DNA from: JAALLB01 sp017643495 | GTDB lineage: Bacteria; Pseudomonadota; Alphaproteobacteria; Rhizobiales; Rhizobiaceae | Length of the DNA stretch: 64,000 bases | Direction of reading: 5' to 3' | Assembly (NCBI GenBank): GCA_965216105.1 | Contig: OZ244147.1 | Coordinates: 3,162,001-3,226,000 of the forward strand | Shown here: positions 49,859-59,322 of the stretch, piece by piece | Numbering within the stretch: position 1 is the stretch's first letter | How the letters are laid out: every line of letters begins with the position of its first letter | Program-made: the position numbers and the translations under genes | Notes under the pieces: generated by a model | Databases searched by the model: none | What the model saw: only the letters and a program-made list of their open reading frames with translations | Told to the model about the DNA's origin: nothing

Positions 49859-50281
49859 TTATTTCTTGCCTTTCGCGAGCAGGTCGCGAATTTCAGTAAG
49901 CAATGCAACGTCTGCTGGCGGCGGAGCAGCTTCGGCCGGAGCTTCTTCCTCCTTGGCCCTGAGATTGTTCACTGCCTTTACCATCATGAAAATGATGAAA
50001 CCGATTATGATGAAGTTCAAAACCACGGTCAGGAAATTGCCGTAAGCAAAAACCGCACCCTGCTCCCTGGCGGCATCGAGCGTGTTGGCCGTAACACCAT
50101 CAGCAAGTGGTATGAAGTAGTTGGAGAAGTCAAAACCGCCAAATATCGCACCAACAACCGGCATGATGATGTCATCCACCAGCGACTTGGTGATCAGCGC
50201 AAATGCCCCGCCAATAATCACACCAACGGCAAGGTCCATGACATTGCCCTTCATGATAAAGCTCTTGAATTCATTCAGCAT
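49859..50281 (-). CDS. mscL: large-conductance mechanosensitive channel MscL
   Basis: ATG 50281 has AAGGGA upstream, giving 140 residues. The MscL pattern is intact: MLNEFKSFIMKGNVMDLAVGVIIGGAFALITKSLVDDIIMP (TM1 and pore) and FLTVVLNFIIIGFIIFMMVKAVNNL (TM2), with an acidic Ala/Pro-rich tail. It opens under membrane tension to relieve hypo-osmotic shock. It is convergent with xseA. Confidence 0.96.
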   Translation of the reverse strand: MLNEFKSFIMKGNVMDLAVGVIIGGAFALITKSLVDDIIMPVVGAIFGGFDFSNYFIPLADGVTANTLDAAREQGAVFAYGNFLTVVLNFIIIGFIIFMMVKAVNNLRAKEEEAPAEAAPPPADVALLTEIRDLLAKGKK

Positions 50282-50493
50282 AAATTTGTCCCTTTCAACC
50301 ATTTGTTCCCGCTGATTTATCCAGCAGTATCGGTTAGAGTTTCATGTTAGTTTCAGGACGAAACCAATGTCCACAGCAAATCCGGGCATTTGTATCGCTT
50401 TGCACATGCCGACCCGGCCCATTTCTGCGCCAAACCTCCAATAGACAAGATATTGCTTTTCATGCTGAATTGGGTGTGGAGTGAGAGGACAAG

Positions 50494-53400
50494 ATGATCA
50501 ATCCGTGGACTACGCTGATTGTGGCACTGGGATATGTGCTGCTGCTGTTTGCGATTGCCAGTTACGGTGACCGGACCATACGGCCGGGCTGGAGAAGACA
50601 GGCAAAACCGAACACATATGCATTCAGCCTCGCGATTTACTGCACCACCTGGACTTTCTTCGGGTCAGTTGGCTTGGCTGCAACAAGCGGCCTGAGCTTT
50701 CTTGCGATCTATGTCGGCCCCGTCATCGCGATAACGCTCGGCTTTCCCCTCATGCGACGCATTATACGGCTGGCCAAGGAGGAACGAATAACCTCCGTTG
50801 CCGACTTTCTCGGCTCGCGGTATGGCAAGAACATAAAGGTTGCTGCCGTTGCTGCCATTATCGCCGTGATCGGAACCATTCCCTATATTGCATTGCAGCT
50901 GAAAGCGATTTCCAGCTCTGTTGACACATTGCTTGTCCGTATCGAAAACGGCTTTCCGTCCGCCACGACACCTTTTGGCGATATCTCACTGGTTGTTGCG
51001 CTTACCCTGGTCGTCTTCACAATTCTGTTCGGTACCCGCCATGCTGACGCAACGGAAAACCAGCATGGTCTGATGCTCGCCATTGCGTCAGAATCGGTTG
51101 TCAAACTCATCACCTTCCTGATGGTCGGGGTTTTCGTCACCTGGTTCATGTTTGACGGTGTTCAGGACCTTTTTGGGAAAGCTGCCGAGAACGAAAATGT
51201 CCAGAAGATCGTTGACCGCGGTTTCGATGCCGGAAATTTCTTTATTCTCACCCTGCTCAGTCTCACCGTGTTCCTCCTGTTGCCAAGACAGTTTCACGTT
51301 GCCGTGGTGGAAAACAATGCCGACAGCGAACTGAAGCGCGCACGATGGCTGTTCCCGCTCTATCTGGTGTTGATCAATCTTTTCGTCATCCCGATCACCA
51401 TTGCCGGCATCCTGCGTTTCGGAATTGCCGCACGGGCTGATGATTACGTGTTGCTGCTACCAATGCTGGAAGGACAAAGCACGCTCGGCCTGCTTGTCTT
51501 TACCGGCGGGCTTTCCGCCGGAACGGCCATGGTGATCGTTGCCAGTGTTGCCCTGGCAATCATGATTTCCAACGACCTGGTGTTACCGCTGATACTGCGT
51601 TCACGGGCGCGGACCGGAAATGTCCAGCCGCACAACATGGAACGCAGCATCCTGAACATTCGCCGGACTGCCATCTTTGCAGTGCTGCTGCTTGCCTACA
51701 CCTATTACAAGACAGCGGACAATTCCGCCGCGCTCGCTTCCATCGGTCTTGTATCCTTTGCAGCCATCGCACAATTGGCACCAGCATTTTTCGGCGGGCT
51801 TTTCTGGAAGCAGGCAAATGCGCGCGGCGCGATGACCGGAATGATCACCGGTTTCCTTGTATGGGCCTATTGCCTGCTCCTGCCGACCCTCCTGCCTTCG
51901 GAAAGCTACTTTGTCACACAGGGACCATTCGGCATCACACTACTCAAGCCGGAAGCCCTTTTCGGGTTTGAATTCACACCAATTGCAAACGGGGTTATCT
52001 GGAGCCTGCTTTTCAATACCTGTGCCTTTGTATTTGCCTCCAAAACCCGCCCGGCCGATCCGCGCGAGCGGATGCAGGCATCGGTGTTTGTCGGGTACCA
52101 GCAACTGGGACTGCGACATGCAGGAGACATGGACAGCACACATGTACGTGTCGAACAACTGAGTGAGATGCTTGCAAGCTATCTCGGCGCCACCCGTACG
52201 AAGAGAGCGCTGGCAGCCTATTGGCAGAAACGGGGTATCCGCCCAAAAGATGATGACCCGGTTGATTTTGACCTTCTGAGGCATTCCGAACAATTGCTTG
52301 CCAGTGCCATCGGTGCTTCATCATCCCGCCTCGTCCATACCCTGCTTATCAAGAAGTTTGATGAGCGGGAGAAAACCAATTTCGAACTGCTTGATGAAGC
52401 TTCCCGGGCTGTTCAGTTCAATCGTGATGTTCTGCAAACAGCACTGGACCAGCTTGAACAGGGCATCACGGTTTTCGACGGGAACATGCGGCTGGCCTCC
52501 TGGAACCGGCAATTCAGAAACCTGTTGAACCTGCCCTCTGAGATCGGTCAGGCCGGCACTACCCTTTCGGAAATCGCCCGCGAAATTGCTGCTGCCAATG
52601 ACCTGGCCAAAGCCGATCCGGAGGGAAGCCAACTTGCCTACCGGCTCGTCACACCATCACGTCCGTGGCAACTCCGTTTGCCGGAAGCCGCGCTTGTTCT
52701 TGAAATCTCGACCAGTACCATGCCGGAAGGCGGAATCGTGGTGACATGGAACGATATCACGGAACGCGTAAAGGCTGCCGAGGCACTGAAACTGGCCAAT
52801 GAAACCCTTGAGGGGCGTGTTGAAGAACGGACCCGTGAACTTGAACAGGCCAAGGTGCAGGCTGACCAGGCCAATCTCAGCAAGACGCGATTTCTCGCAG
52901 CAGCGGGCCATGACATTCTGCAGCCCCTGAATGCAGCGCGCCTTTATTCGGCGACCCTTATCGAAAGGAGCCGTGAGGAACGCAATTCCGAACTTGCCGA
53001 AAACATCAGTCGTTCGCTTGCATCTGTTGAAGAAATTCTCGGTTCGATACTGGCCATTTCCCGGCTTGATTCCAGCAGGCCCGATATCAATCTGGGCAAT
53101 TTTGCCCTGCGTACCATTACCGAGCAGCTTGAACTTGAGTTCCAGCCCATCTCCAAATCACTGGGCATTGAATTGCGCTTTGTGCATTCTGCCCACTGGG
53201 TTCATTCTGATCGGGCCATGCTGAAGCGCCTGCTGCAAAACCTGATTTCCAACGCCTTGAAATTCACGGTCAAGGGCAAGGTGCTGGTCGGGGTCAGGAA
53301 ACGGGGCAACCAGCTTGCGATCGAGGTTCATGATACCGGGATTGGCATAAGCAAGGCGGAGCAAGAAAAGGTCTTTGCCGAATTCACACGCCTCAATCAA

Positions 53401-53976
53401 ATGAAGGAAGAGGCACCCGGCCTTGGCCTTGGGCTTTCAATCGTCGAGAGAATTGCTGATTTGCTGGGGCATCAGGTGATACTGGAATCCGAACCTGGAA
53501 AGGGAACCCGGTTTCAGGTCATGCTGGAAAGTGTTCCTGCTCCCGGAAATCTTCGGGCCGGCAAGGCCCCTGCCAAATCACCAAGGCCGGGACAGTTATC
53601 GGGTGTGTCGGTTCTTTGCATAGACAATGACACATCCATTCTGGACGGAATGGTGCATCTGCTTCAGGAATGGGGGTGCCATGTACGTACGGCTACAGAC
53701 CTCCAGTCAGCACAAGCACATCTTGGCACCAGCAATTGCGACCTGCTTCTCGTGGACTATCATCTGGAGGAGACCACCGGCATAGATGTGTTCAACACAA
53801 TCAACCACAATTTGGCGAATACCATTCCCGGTATCCTCATTACGGCCGACAGAAGTGAAACCATGAAAGAACTTGCCAATGAAGCAGGCCTTGTTGTTCT
53901 TCACAAACCGGTAAAACCTGCAGCCCTTCGGGCACTCATTTCCCAAACCCGGAAAAGGCAAATTGCAGCAGAATAA
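50494..53976 (+). CDS. hybrid sensor histidine kinase with sodium/solute symporter-like sensor (CrbS/CbrA type)
   Basis: The 1160-residue protein has an N-terminal half (about residues 1-520) of SLC5/sodium:solute symporter type with about 13 helices. A linker and PAS-like domain follow (about 650-760), then a coiled coil and HisKA with AAGHDILQPLNAARLYSATL (phosphorylated His 806). HATPase motifs are SNALKFTVKGKV, DTGIGISKAEQ and GLGLGLSIVERIAD. A C-terminal receiver ends the chain with LLLVDYHLEETTGID (Asp 1088). This order matches CbrA/CrbS, which sense carbon sources such as acetate. AGAGGACAAG precedes the ATG. It is convergent with its likely response regulator at 54009. Confidence 0.9.
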   Translation: MINPWTTLIVALGYVLLLFAIASYGDRTIRPGWRRQAKPNTYAFSLAIYCTTWTFFGSVGLAATSGLSFLAIYVGPVIAITLGFPLMRRIIRLAKEERITSVADFLGSRYGKNIKVAAVAAIIAVIGTIPYIALQLKAISSSVDTLLVRIENGFPSATTPFGDISLVVALTLVVFTILFGTRHADATENQHGLMLAIASESVVKLITFLMVGVFVTWFMFDGVQDLFGKAAENENVQKIVDRGFDAGNFFILTLLSLTVFLLLPRQFHVAVVENNADSELKRARWLFPLYLVLINLFVIPITIAGILRFGIAARADDYVLLLPMLEGQSTLGLLVFTGGLSAGTAMVIVASVALAIMISNDLVLPLILRSRARTGNVQPHNMERSILNIRRTAIFAVLLLAYTYYKTADNSAALASIGLVSFAAIAQLAPAFFGGLFWKQANARGAMTGMITGFLVWAYCLLLPTLLPSESYFVTQGPFGITLLKPEALFGFEFTPIANGVIWSLLFNTCAFVFASKTRPADPRERMQASVFVGYQQLGLRHAGDMDSTHVRVEQLSEMLASYLGATRTKRALAAYWQKRGIRPKDDDPVDFDLLRHSEQLLASAIGASSSRLVHTLLIKKFDEREKTNFELLDEASRAVQFNRDVLQTALDQLEQGITVFDGNMRLASWNRQFRNLLNLPSEIGQAGTTLSEIAREIAAANDLAKADPEGSQLAYRLVTPSRPWQLRLPEAALVLEISTSTMPEGGIVVTWNDITERVKAAEALKLANETLEGRVEERTRELEQAKVQADQANLSKTRFLAAAGHDILQPLNAARLYSATLIERSREERNSELAENISRSLASVEEILGSILAISRLDSSRPDINLGNFALRTITEQLELEFQPISKSLGIELRFVHSAHWVHSDRAMLKRLLQNLISNALKFTVKGKVLVGVRKRGNQLAIEVHDTGIGISKAEQEKVFAEFTRLNQMKEEAPGLGLGLSIVERIADLLGHQVILESEPGKGTRFQVMLESVPAPGNLRAGKAPAKSPRPGQLSGVSVLCIDNDTSILDGMVHLLQEWGCHVRTATDLQSAQAHLGTSNCDLLLVDYHLEETTGIDVFNTINHNLANTIPGILITADRSETMKELANEAGLVVLHKPVKPAALRALISQTRKRQIAAE

Positions 53977-54008
53977 AGCCAGGCTATACGGTACAAATAT
54001 GGGGCAGG

Positions 54009-54656
54009 TTACTGCGGCAAGGCCGCACCCACCTTGTTCATGATGATGACCGCTTGTGTCCGGCTGTCGACGCCGAGCTTCAGCAACACGGCGGATACAT
54101 GGGCCTTGACGGTCGCTTCTGATACCTGAAGTTCGTAGGCAATCTGTTTGTTCAACAAGCCTTCTCCAAGCATGGTGAGAACCCGCATCTGCTGTGGTGT
54201 CAGGGATTGCAGCTTCTGTACCAGACCGCTGAACTCCTTGTCCTCCTCACCATCAAGATCGATATGGGGGGGGACCCATATTTCCCCGGCCTGAACGCTG
54301 CCAATTCCCTGGACAATCTGGTCCGGGGATGCAGATTTCGGTATAAATCCGGATGCTCCAAGATCCAGGCACTTGCGGATGGTACCAGCATCCTCACGGG
54401 CTGAAACCACGACCACAGGGCTTTCCGGAAATTCGGCACGCACAGATACCAGTGACGTGAAACCGGTAGCCCCCGGCATTGTAAGATCGAGCATGATCAG
54501 GTCGACAGGCCCTCTTGAACGCAATTCTGCACGCAACTCGTCCAGATCTCCGGATGTTATGATTTCACATTCGGGACTGAGGCTGGCAACTGCATGCTTC
54601 ATCGCATCACGAAAAAGCGGATGGTCATCAGCTATAATGACAACAGGATTCAACAA
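54009..54656 (-). CDS. LuxR-type response regulator (CrbR-like)
   Basis: The 215-residue protein has a receiver domain (VVIIADDHPLFRDAMKHAV, phospho-acceptor Asp 57 in LIMLDLTMPGA, VVVVSAREDAG) and a C-terminal LuxR HTH (LTPQQMRVLTMLGEGLLNKQIAYELQVSEATVKAHVSAVLLKLGV). It is convergent with the hybrid kinase and divergent from the symporter subunits. This arrangement fits CrbS/CrbR control of a neighbouring sodium symporter. Pairing is inferred from position. Confidence 0.88.
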   Translation of the reverse strand: MLNPVVIIADDHPLFRDAMKHAVASLSPECEIITSGDLDELRAELRSRGPVDLIMLDLTMPGATGFTSLVSVRAEFPESPVVVVSAREDAGTIRKCLDLGASGFIPKSASPDQIVQGIGSVQAGEIWVPPHIDLDGEEDKEFSGLVQKLQSLTPQQMRVLTMLGEGLLNKQIAYELQVSEATVKAHVSAVLLKLGVDSRTQAVIIMNKVGAALPQ

Positions 54657-54788
54657 GTCCTCCCCCAGGTACTTTTCATTCTCCTCAGTTTATCCATTTA
54701 GCGCATTATCCCCTGATTACAAAGCCACATACCCTGTGTTAATAACAGTTCAGAAATTCTGACCGTCCATTATCCGAAAAGTTCTGCC

Positions 54789-55052
54789 GTGCGTTTCTGG
54801 AGAAATTTCAAACGATCGCCAACAGGCCAACTCGTTCTGTCCTTGTCAGCGACACTCATGCTGGTGATCCTTTCCCTTCCCTGGCCGCTTGGCCTTGATA
54901 CATGGATCAATGCAACCTTTTTCGGCATTCCTGCCGGATATTTCCTTTTAACACTTGCATTTCCTCTTGCCATGCTTGCCGTAACCCTGTGGCATGCATT
55001 GCTGGCCAGTGAAGCTGAACCATTCACAGGCAACCGGGAGCATGATGGATAA
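54789..55052 (+). CDS. DUF4212-type small subunit of sodium/solute symporter
   Basis: The 87-residue protein starts at GTG 54789 with a short basic leader. Two membrane helices follow (LVLSLSATLMLVILSLPWPL and GYFLLTLAFPLAMLAVTLWHALL), the size and layout of DUF4212 subunits that accompany VC2705-type symporters. It is a divergent member. It ends 3 bp before the large subunit start, so the two are translationally coupled. Confidence 0.65.
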   Translation: MRFWRNFKRSPTGQLVLSLSATLMLVILSLPWPLGLDTWINATFFGIPAGYFLLTLAFPLAMLAVTLWHALLASEAEPFTGNREHDG

Positions 55053-55055
55053 ACC

Positions 55056-56921
55056 ATGCTGTACCGATCTCCCCTTTCCATGGCGACATCGCTGACCGGA
55101 ATGTTTCTGGCAAGTTTCCTGCTCGTTCTTCTGTTTGGGGCCTTTCTTCTCCAGGTCGGCCTGAACTCCGGTTATATCGGCCTGCTGATGCTGAGCTTCC
55201 TGATGGGAGTCTATGTATTCTCTGGCATCTTTGCAAAAACCATGCGCCTCAAGGCGTTTTTCACAGCAGAGCGGTCAGCCAATCCGTTCATTGTCGGACA
55301 GGCAATAGCTTCAGGCATTATCTCGTCCGGCATATTCATCCTGCTCGCCGGAGACTTTTACGAACGCGGAACGGATGCGCTTGCCGGATATTCAGGCTGG
55401 ATTCTTGGCAGCTGTCTCATGGTCGTCCTGTTTGCCGCCTCGGTAAACCGTTCAGCCGAACCAACACTTGCCGGTTTTTTGAATGGTTCGAATTCAAGCC
55501 GACTGCATCGCGGGCTGTCCCTGTTTGCTGTTTCGCTGGTCGGTTTTATCCTGCTGACGGCACAGTTCCGCCTGACTGCATCACTGAGTGAAACATTTCT
55601 CGGGATTAGCGGCACTGAAAGCATCATCATGATGGTGATTGCCATTGGCATTTGTCTCTTGATGGGAGGCGTTCAGGCACTTTCAATTTCCAGGATGCTT
55701 GCCTATCCGGTAATCGCAATCGGATTTCTCCTGCCGATCTCGATGATTGCCTACAAGATTTCTGGAAACCCGTTTCCCCAACTTGCCTATGGCAGCGGGG
55801 CCCTGGAGCCGATCATGCAGATCGACAGGGAAATCATCGACACCGGATTTGCGGAAGCCAACGAGATATTCTCGCTTACTAAGAGTCGCACCCCGGATAT
55901 TGTTCAATACCTGTCCATCCTGTTTTGCCTGGCTTGCGGGCTGGCGGCAATGCCGCATTTGCTGCAACATTTCACAACCAGTGCGAGGCCATCTCAGGCG
56001 CGCCTGTCAGGCGCATGGGCCATCGGTCTCACATTGCTTGTGCTGACTGCAATTCCCGCGTTTGCCGCCTTCTACCGGATCGACATCTATACATCATTGC
56101 TCGGCCTGCAACTAGCAGACCTTGAGGGTGAAGCTGCCTGGATATTCAATGCCAGCGGCAATGGCAGTTTCAATGCCATCACCATATGCGGCGCATACAT
56201 TTCGAGCCTGGAAGATGCCATGGCGGCCTGCGGACAGGGACCGGACTACTTTCTTGCTACACAGGACATATCGGTCAATCCCTCGCTTCTGGTGCTCAGC
56301 AGTGGCATTCTCAATGAAATGCCGCCAATGGTCACCTGGGTGCTGGCAACCGGTGCACTGGCCGCAATATGGTCGACTGCCGACGGAATTGCCATCGCGC
56401 TTGCAAACAGTCTTGCCCATGACGGATATGTTCACCTTGTGCGGCCGGGGGCACCACAAAGTATCCGACTGTTCATCGCCCGGTTTCTTCTGATCATGAT
56501 CCTGGTGGTCAGCGCCACGCTGGCCATCGGGGTAAGGCCCGATGCAATCATGCTATTTGAACTCGCGTTTTCATTTTCGGCAGCAGCCCTGTTCCCGGCT
56601 CTCGTCACACGCATATGGTGGCCTGCATGCGGCAACCAGTGCAGGTTTGCAGGTGTCTTGGCCGGTATCATTATTACATCCGCGCTGTTATTCCTGAATA
56701 CTCTGGGGTTTGATTTCATGCCTTACTCAGGTGATGAATGGCGGTTTGCTGCAAACCCTGAAACCGAGCGCCCGACATTGATGAGCTCAGGCATGTTTGG
56801 AATGTTTGGTGCATTTCTTGCTATCTGGATATCGCATGTCGCAATCGTCGGTCGACTGAACAAAAAATCGAAACCTTCAAAGGAAAACCGGAATGTTCCT
56901 GCCAAACCCGAAACTGTTTGA
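55056..56921 (+). CDS. VC2705-type sodium/solute symporter large subunit
   Basis: The 621-residue protein has 13-14 membrane helices and SLC5-like sequence, with GIIS and YLSILFCLACGLAAMPHLLQHF (the TM6-region pattern of the family) and ADGIAIALANSLAHDGYV near the C-terminal part. It lies beside the DUF4212 subunit and the CrbS/R-like pair. Acetate or another short acid is the likely substrate by analogy. It overlaps the esterase start by 29 bp. Confidence 0.87.
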   Translation: MLYRSPLSMATSLTGMFLASFLLVLLFGAFLLQVGLNSGYIGLLMLSFLMGVYVFSGIFAKTMRLKAFFTAERSANPFIVGQAIASGIISSGIFILLAGDFYERGTDALAGYSGWILGSCLMVVLFAASVNRSAEPTLAGFLNGSNSSRLHRGLSLFAVSLVGFILLTAQFRLTASLSETFLGISGTESIIMMVIAIGICLLMGGVQALSISRMLAYPVIAIGFLLPISMIAYKISGNPFPQLAYGSGALEPIMQIDREIIDTGFAEANEIFSLTKSRTPDIVQYLSILFCLACGLAAMPHLLQHFTTSARPSQARLSGAWAIGLTLLVLTAIPAFAAFYRIDIYTSLLGLQLADLEGEAAWIFNASGNGSFNAITICGAYISSLEDAMAACGQGPDYFLATQDISVNPSLLVLSSGILNEMPPMVTWVLATGALAAIWSTADGIAIALANSLAHDGYVHLVRPGAPQSIRLFIARFLLIMILVVSATLAIGVRPDAIMLFELAFSFSAAALFPALVTRIWWPACGNQCRFAGVLAGIIITSALLFLNTLGFDFMPYSGDEWRFAANPETERPTLMSSGMFGMFGAFLAIWISHVAIVGRLNKKSKPSKENRNVPAKPETV

Positions 56922-57861
56922 CCCGGCCAGCATCCCTGAAGAAACCCGGGCATTCAATGAACGGGTAATCGAACGGCTTACCAACGGGCCTGATGTCTGG
57001 TCATTGCCAACAGAGACCGTTCGACAGGCTCGCCGTGAAGGCAAGAGCATTTTCCCGCTGGAACCCTTTGCCGATGATGCAGAGACCATAGAGATTGAAA
57101 CACCGGCGGGACCACTTCCGCTCAGGATTATCCGGCCGGACAATGGCAAGACCAGCGGCACCTTTCTGCACATACATGGCGGAGGCTGGATGTATGGAGC
57201 AGCCGACCTGCAAGACCAGCGGCTGAAGGAACTGGCCAATGCCACATCTCTGGCCTGTGTTTCTGTCGATTATCGTCTGACACCGGAACATCCGTATCCG
57301 GCCGCAAACGAGGATTGTGAAGCTGCCGCACTGTGGCTTGCAAAACAGGCATCGTCTCATGACCTTGATACAAGCTTTCTCGCCATTGGCGGGGAAAGCG
57401 CTGGGGGGCACCTGTCTGTTGACGCCCTCCTCCGGTTGCGTGACAGGCATGGACTGACGCCCTTTCACGCAGCAGTCCTGATTGCCGGGATCTATGATGT
57501 CGGGATGACGCCCAGCGCCTACAACTTTCATGACCGGTTAATCCTGGCACACCCTGACATGGTCAATTATGCCGCCGGTTATCTCCAGAATGACGAAGAC
57601 TACAAGTCACCCGAGGTCTCGCCGCTCTATGCCCGGCTGAATGACATGCCGCCTGCGCATTTCACTGTCGGCACGCGAGACGCCTTGCTGGACGACACCC
57701 TTTTCATGGCCAATCGCTGGATACAGGTGCAGCCTGATACCGAGCTGGAAATCCATCCGGGCGGATGCCATGTCTTCCAGTATTTTGACGAACTTGCACA
57801 GGCCCGCGAGAGCCGCAAGTCCATGGCCGCTTTCCTCAACCGTATCCGGTCAGACAAATGA
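56893..57861 (+). CDS. alpha/beta hydrolase (HSL-type esterase)
   Basis: The 322-residue protein has the HSL oxyanion motif FLHIHGGGWMYG, the nucleophile elbow GGESAGGHLS, and later DALLDDTLFMANR and HPGGCHVFQYF with the likely Asp/His of the triad. This is the arylesterase/lipase group (HSL family). It overlaps the symporter and DUF952 genes, so it seems cotranscribed. The ester substrate is unknown. Confidence 0.88.
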   Translation: MFLPNPKLFDPASIPEETRAFNERVIERLTNGPDVWSLPTETVRQARREGKSIFPLEPFADDAETIEIETPAGPLPLRIIRPDNGKTSGTFLHIHGGGWMYGAADLQDQRLKELANATSLACVSVDYRLTPEHPYPAANEDCEAAALWLAKQASSHDLDTSFLAIGGESAGGHLSVDALLRLRDRHGLTPFHAAVLIAGIYDVGMTPSAYNFHDRLILAHPDMVNYAAGYLQNDEDYKSPEVSPLYARLNDMPPAHFTVGTRDALLDDTLFMANRWIQVQPDTELEIHPGGCHVFQYFDELAQARESRKSMAAFLNRIRSDK

Positions 57862-58199
57862 CCAACATTTACAAGATCGTTACTCGTAAAGAATGGGTTG
57901 AAGCCAGTGCGGCAGGTGTCTTTACCGGTGCGCCGATAGACCACCAGGACGGGTATATCCATTTCTCAACTGCCGAACAGGTCCGGGAAACTGCTGCAAA
58001 ACATTTTCACGGACGGAACAACCTCCTGCTTGTCACGGTAAATGCCGACACGCTTGGCACAGACTTGAAATGGGAGCCTTCGAGAGGCGGTGATCTTTTT
58101 CCTCACCTGTATTCGGAACTCCCGGTTTCCCTTGCCACAGCAGTTCAGCCATTGGAGGACCGTCCAGACGGAAGCCACAAGTTTCCGGAGAAATTCTGA
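57858..58199 (+). CDS. DUF952 family protein
   Basis: The 113-residue protein follows the DUF952 pattern (IYKIVTRKEWVEASAAGVFTGAPIDHQDGYIHFSTAEQV). The family is small, alpha/beta and of unknown function, sometimes annotated as glutathione S-transferase-like. It overlaps the esterase stop (ATGA) and the pyrD start (TGATG), so translation is coupled on both sides. Confidence 0.85.
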   Translation: MTNIYKIVTRKEWVEASAAGVFTGAPIDHQDGYIHFSTAEQVRETAAKHFHGRNNLLLVTVNADTLGTDLKWEPSRGGDLFPHLYSELPVSLATAVQPLEDRPDGSHKFPEKF

Positions 58200-59296
58200 T
58201 GGCGCTATCGGCACTGATGGACCGGATTGGCCGGGAGCTGATGTTCACTTTCGAGCCGGAACGCGCTCACCAGCTTTCCCTGATGGCATTGAAAAGCGGC
58301 CTGCTACCACAACCCGACATACCGGATGATCCACGGCTTTCCTTGTCCCTTGGCGGATTGACGTTTCCCAATCCGGTAGGACTTGCTGCCGGCTTCGACA
58401 AAAATGCCGAGGTCCCCGATGCGGTCCTGAAACTTGGTTTCGGTTTCACGGAAGCGGGAACAATTACCCCCAGGCCACAAACCGGAAATCCCCGGCCACG
58501 GATATTCCGGCTTGTTGAAGACCAGGGTGTAATCAACAGGCTTGGCTTCAACAATGACGGACATGAGGCCGCGCTGATGCGGTTGAGAAACCGCAACAAA
58601 CAGAGCGGCATTGTCGGCATCAATGTCGGCGCCAACAAGGATTCCGAGGATTTTGTTGCAGACTATGAAGCGGGCATCGCGGCCTTTCATGAGCTGGCAT
58701 CATATTTCACGGCAAACATTTCCTCTCCCAACACGCCCGGACTTCGTGACCTTCAGGCAGCAGAGGCACTCCGCGTGTTGCTGGACCGTGTTTTTGAAAA
58801 ACAGGCCGAATGCGAAACACAGAACCACAGAAAGGTTCCGGTATTCCTGAAAATCGCCCCCGACCTGCAGGAAAAGGAAATGGACGACATTGCCACTGTT
58901 GTGAATGGTTCTGAACTGGCAGGCCTTGTCGTTTCGAACACCACATTGGGGCGTGAAAACCTTCTTGACCAGAAAACAGCAGGCGAAGCCGGTGGTTTGT
59001 CGGGAAAGCCGCTATTTCAAAAATCAACCATTGCCCTTGCCAAAATGCGGCAACGCATCAAAGCGGAAATTGCCCTGATCGGCGTTGGCGGGATATTTTC
59101 TGCAGAAGATGTCGTTGACAAACTTGAAGCAGGAGCCTCACTTGTCCAGCTCTATACGGGAATGGTGTATGGCGGCCCCTCGCTTCCATCCCGGCTGTTG
59201 AAAGGCCTGTCCCGACACATGGACGAGAATAATTTGCAATCAATTGCCCACATCTCAGGCACAAAAACAGAGGAATGGGCCGGTAGGCCGTTCTGA
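58199..59296 (+). CDS. pyrD: dihydroorotate dehydrogenase (quinone), class 2
   Basis: The 365-residue protein has an N-terminal membrane-associating helix (MDRIGRELMFTFEPERAHQL) and the class 2 pattern: FPNPVGLAAGFDKNAEVPDAV, FGFTEAGTITPRPQ, RLGFNNDGHEAAL, GVNVGANKDS-like GINVGANKDSEDF, NISSPNTPGLRDLQ with catalytic Ser, and VVSNTTLGRENL. It passes electrons from dihydroorotate to quinones in pyrimidine synthesis. It overlaps DUF952. Confidence 0.95.
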   Translation: MALSALMDRIGRELMFTFEPERAHQLSLMALKSGLLPQPDIPDDPRLSLSLGGLTFPNPVGLAAGFDKNAEVPDAVLKLGFGFTEAGTITPRPQTGNPRPRIFRLVEDQGVINRLGFNNDGHEAALMRLRNRNKQSGIVGINVGANKDSEDFVADYEAGIAAFHELASYFTANISSPNTPGLRDLQAAEALRVLLDRVFEKQAECETQNHRKVPVFLKIAPDLQEKEMDDIATVVNGSELAGLVVSNTTLGRENLLDQKTAGEAGGLSGKPLFQKSTIALAKMRQRIKAEIALIGVGGIFSAEDVVDKLEAGASLVQLYTGMVYGGPSLPSRLLKGLSRHMDENNLQSIAHISGTKTEEWAGRPF

Positions 59297-59322
59297 CAGG
59301 CAACGGCTCTTGCCCGTAAAAT

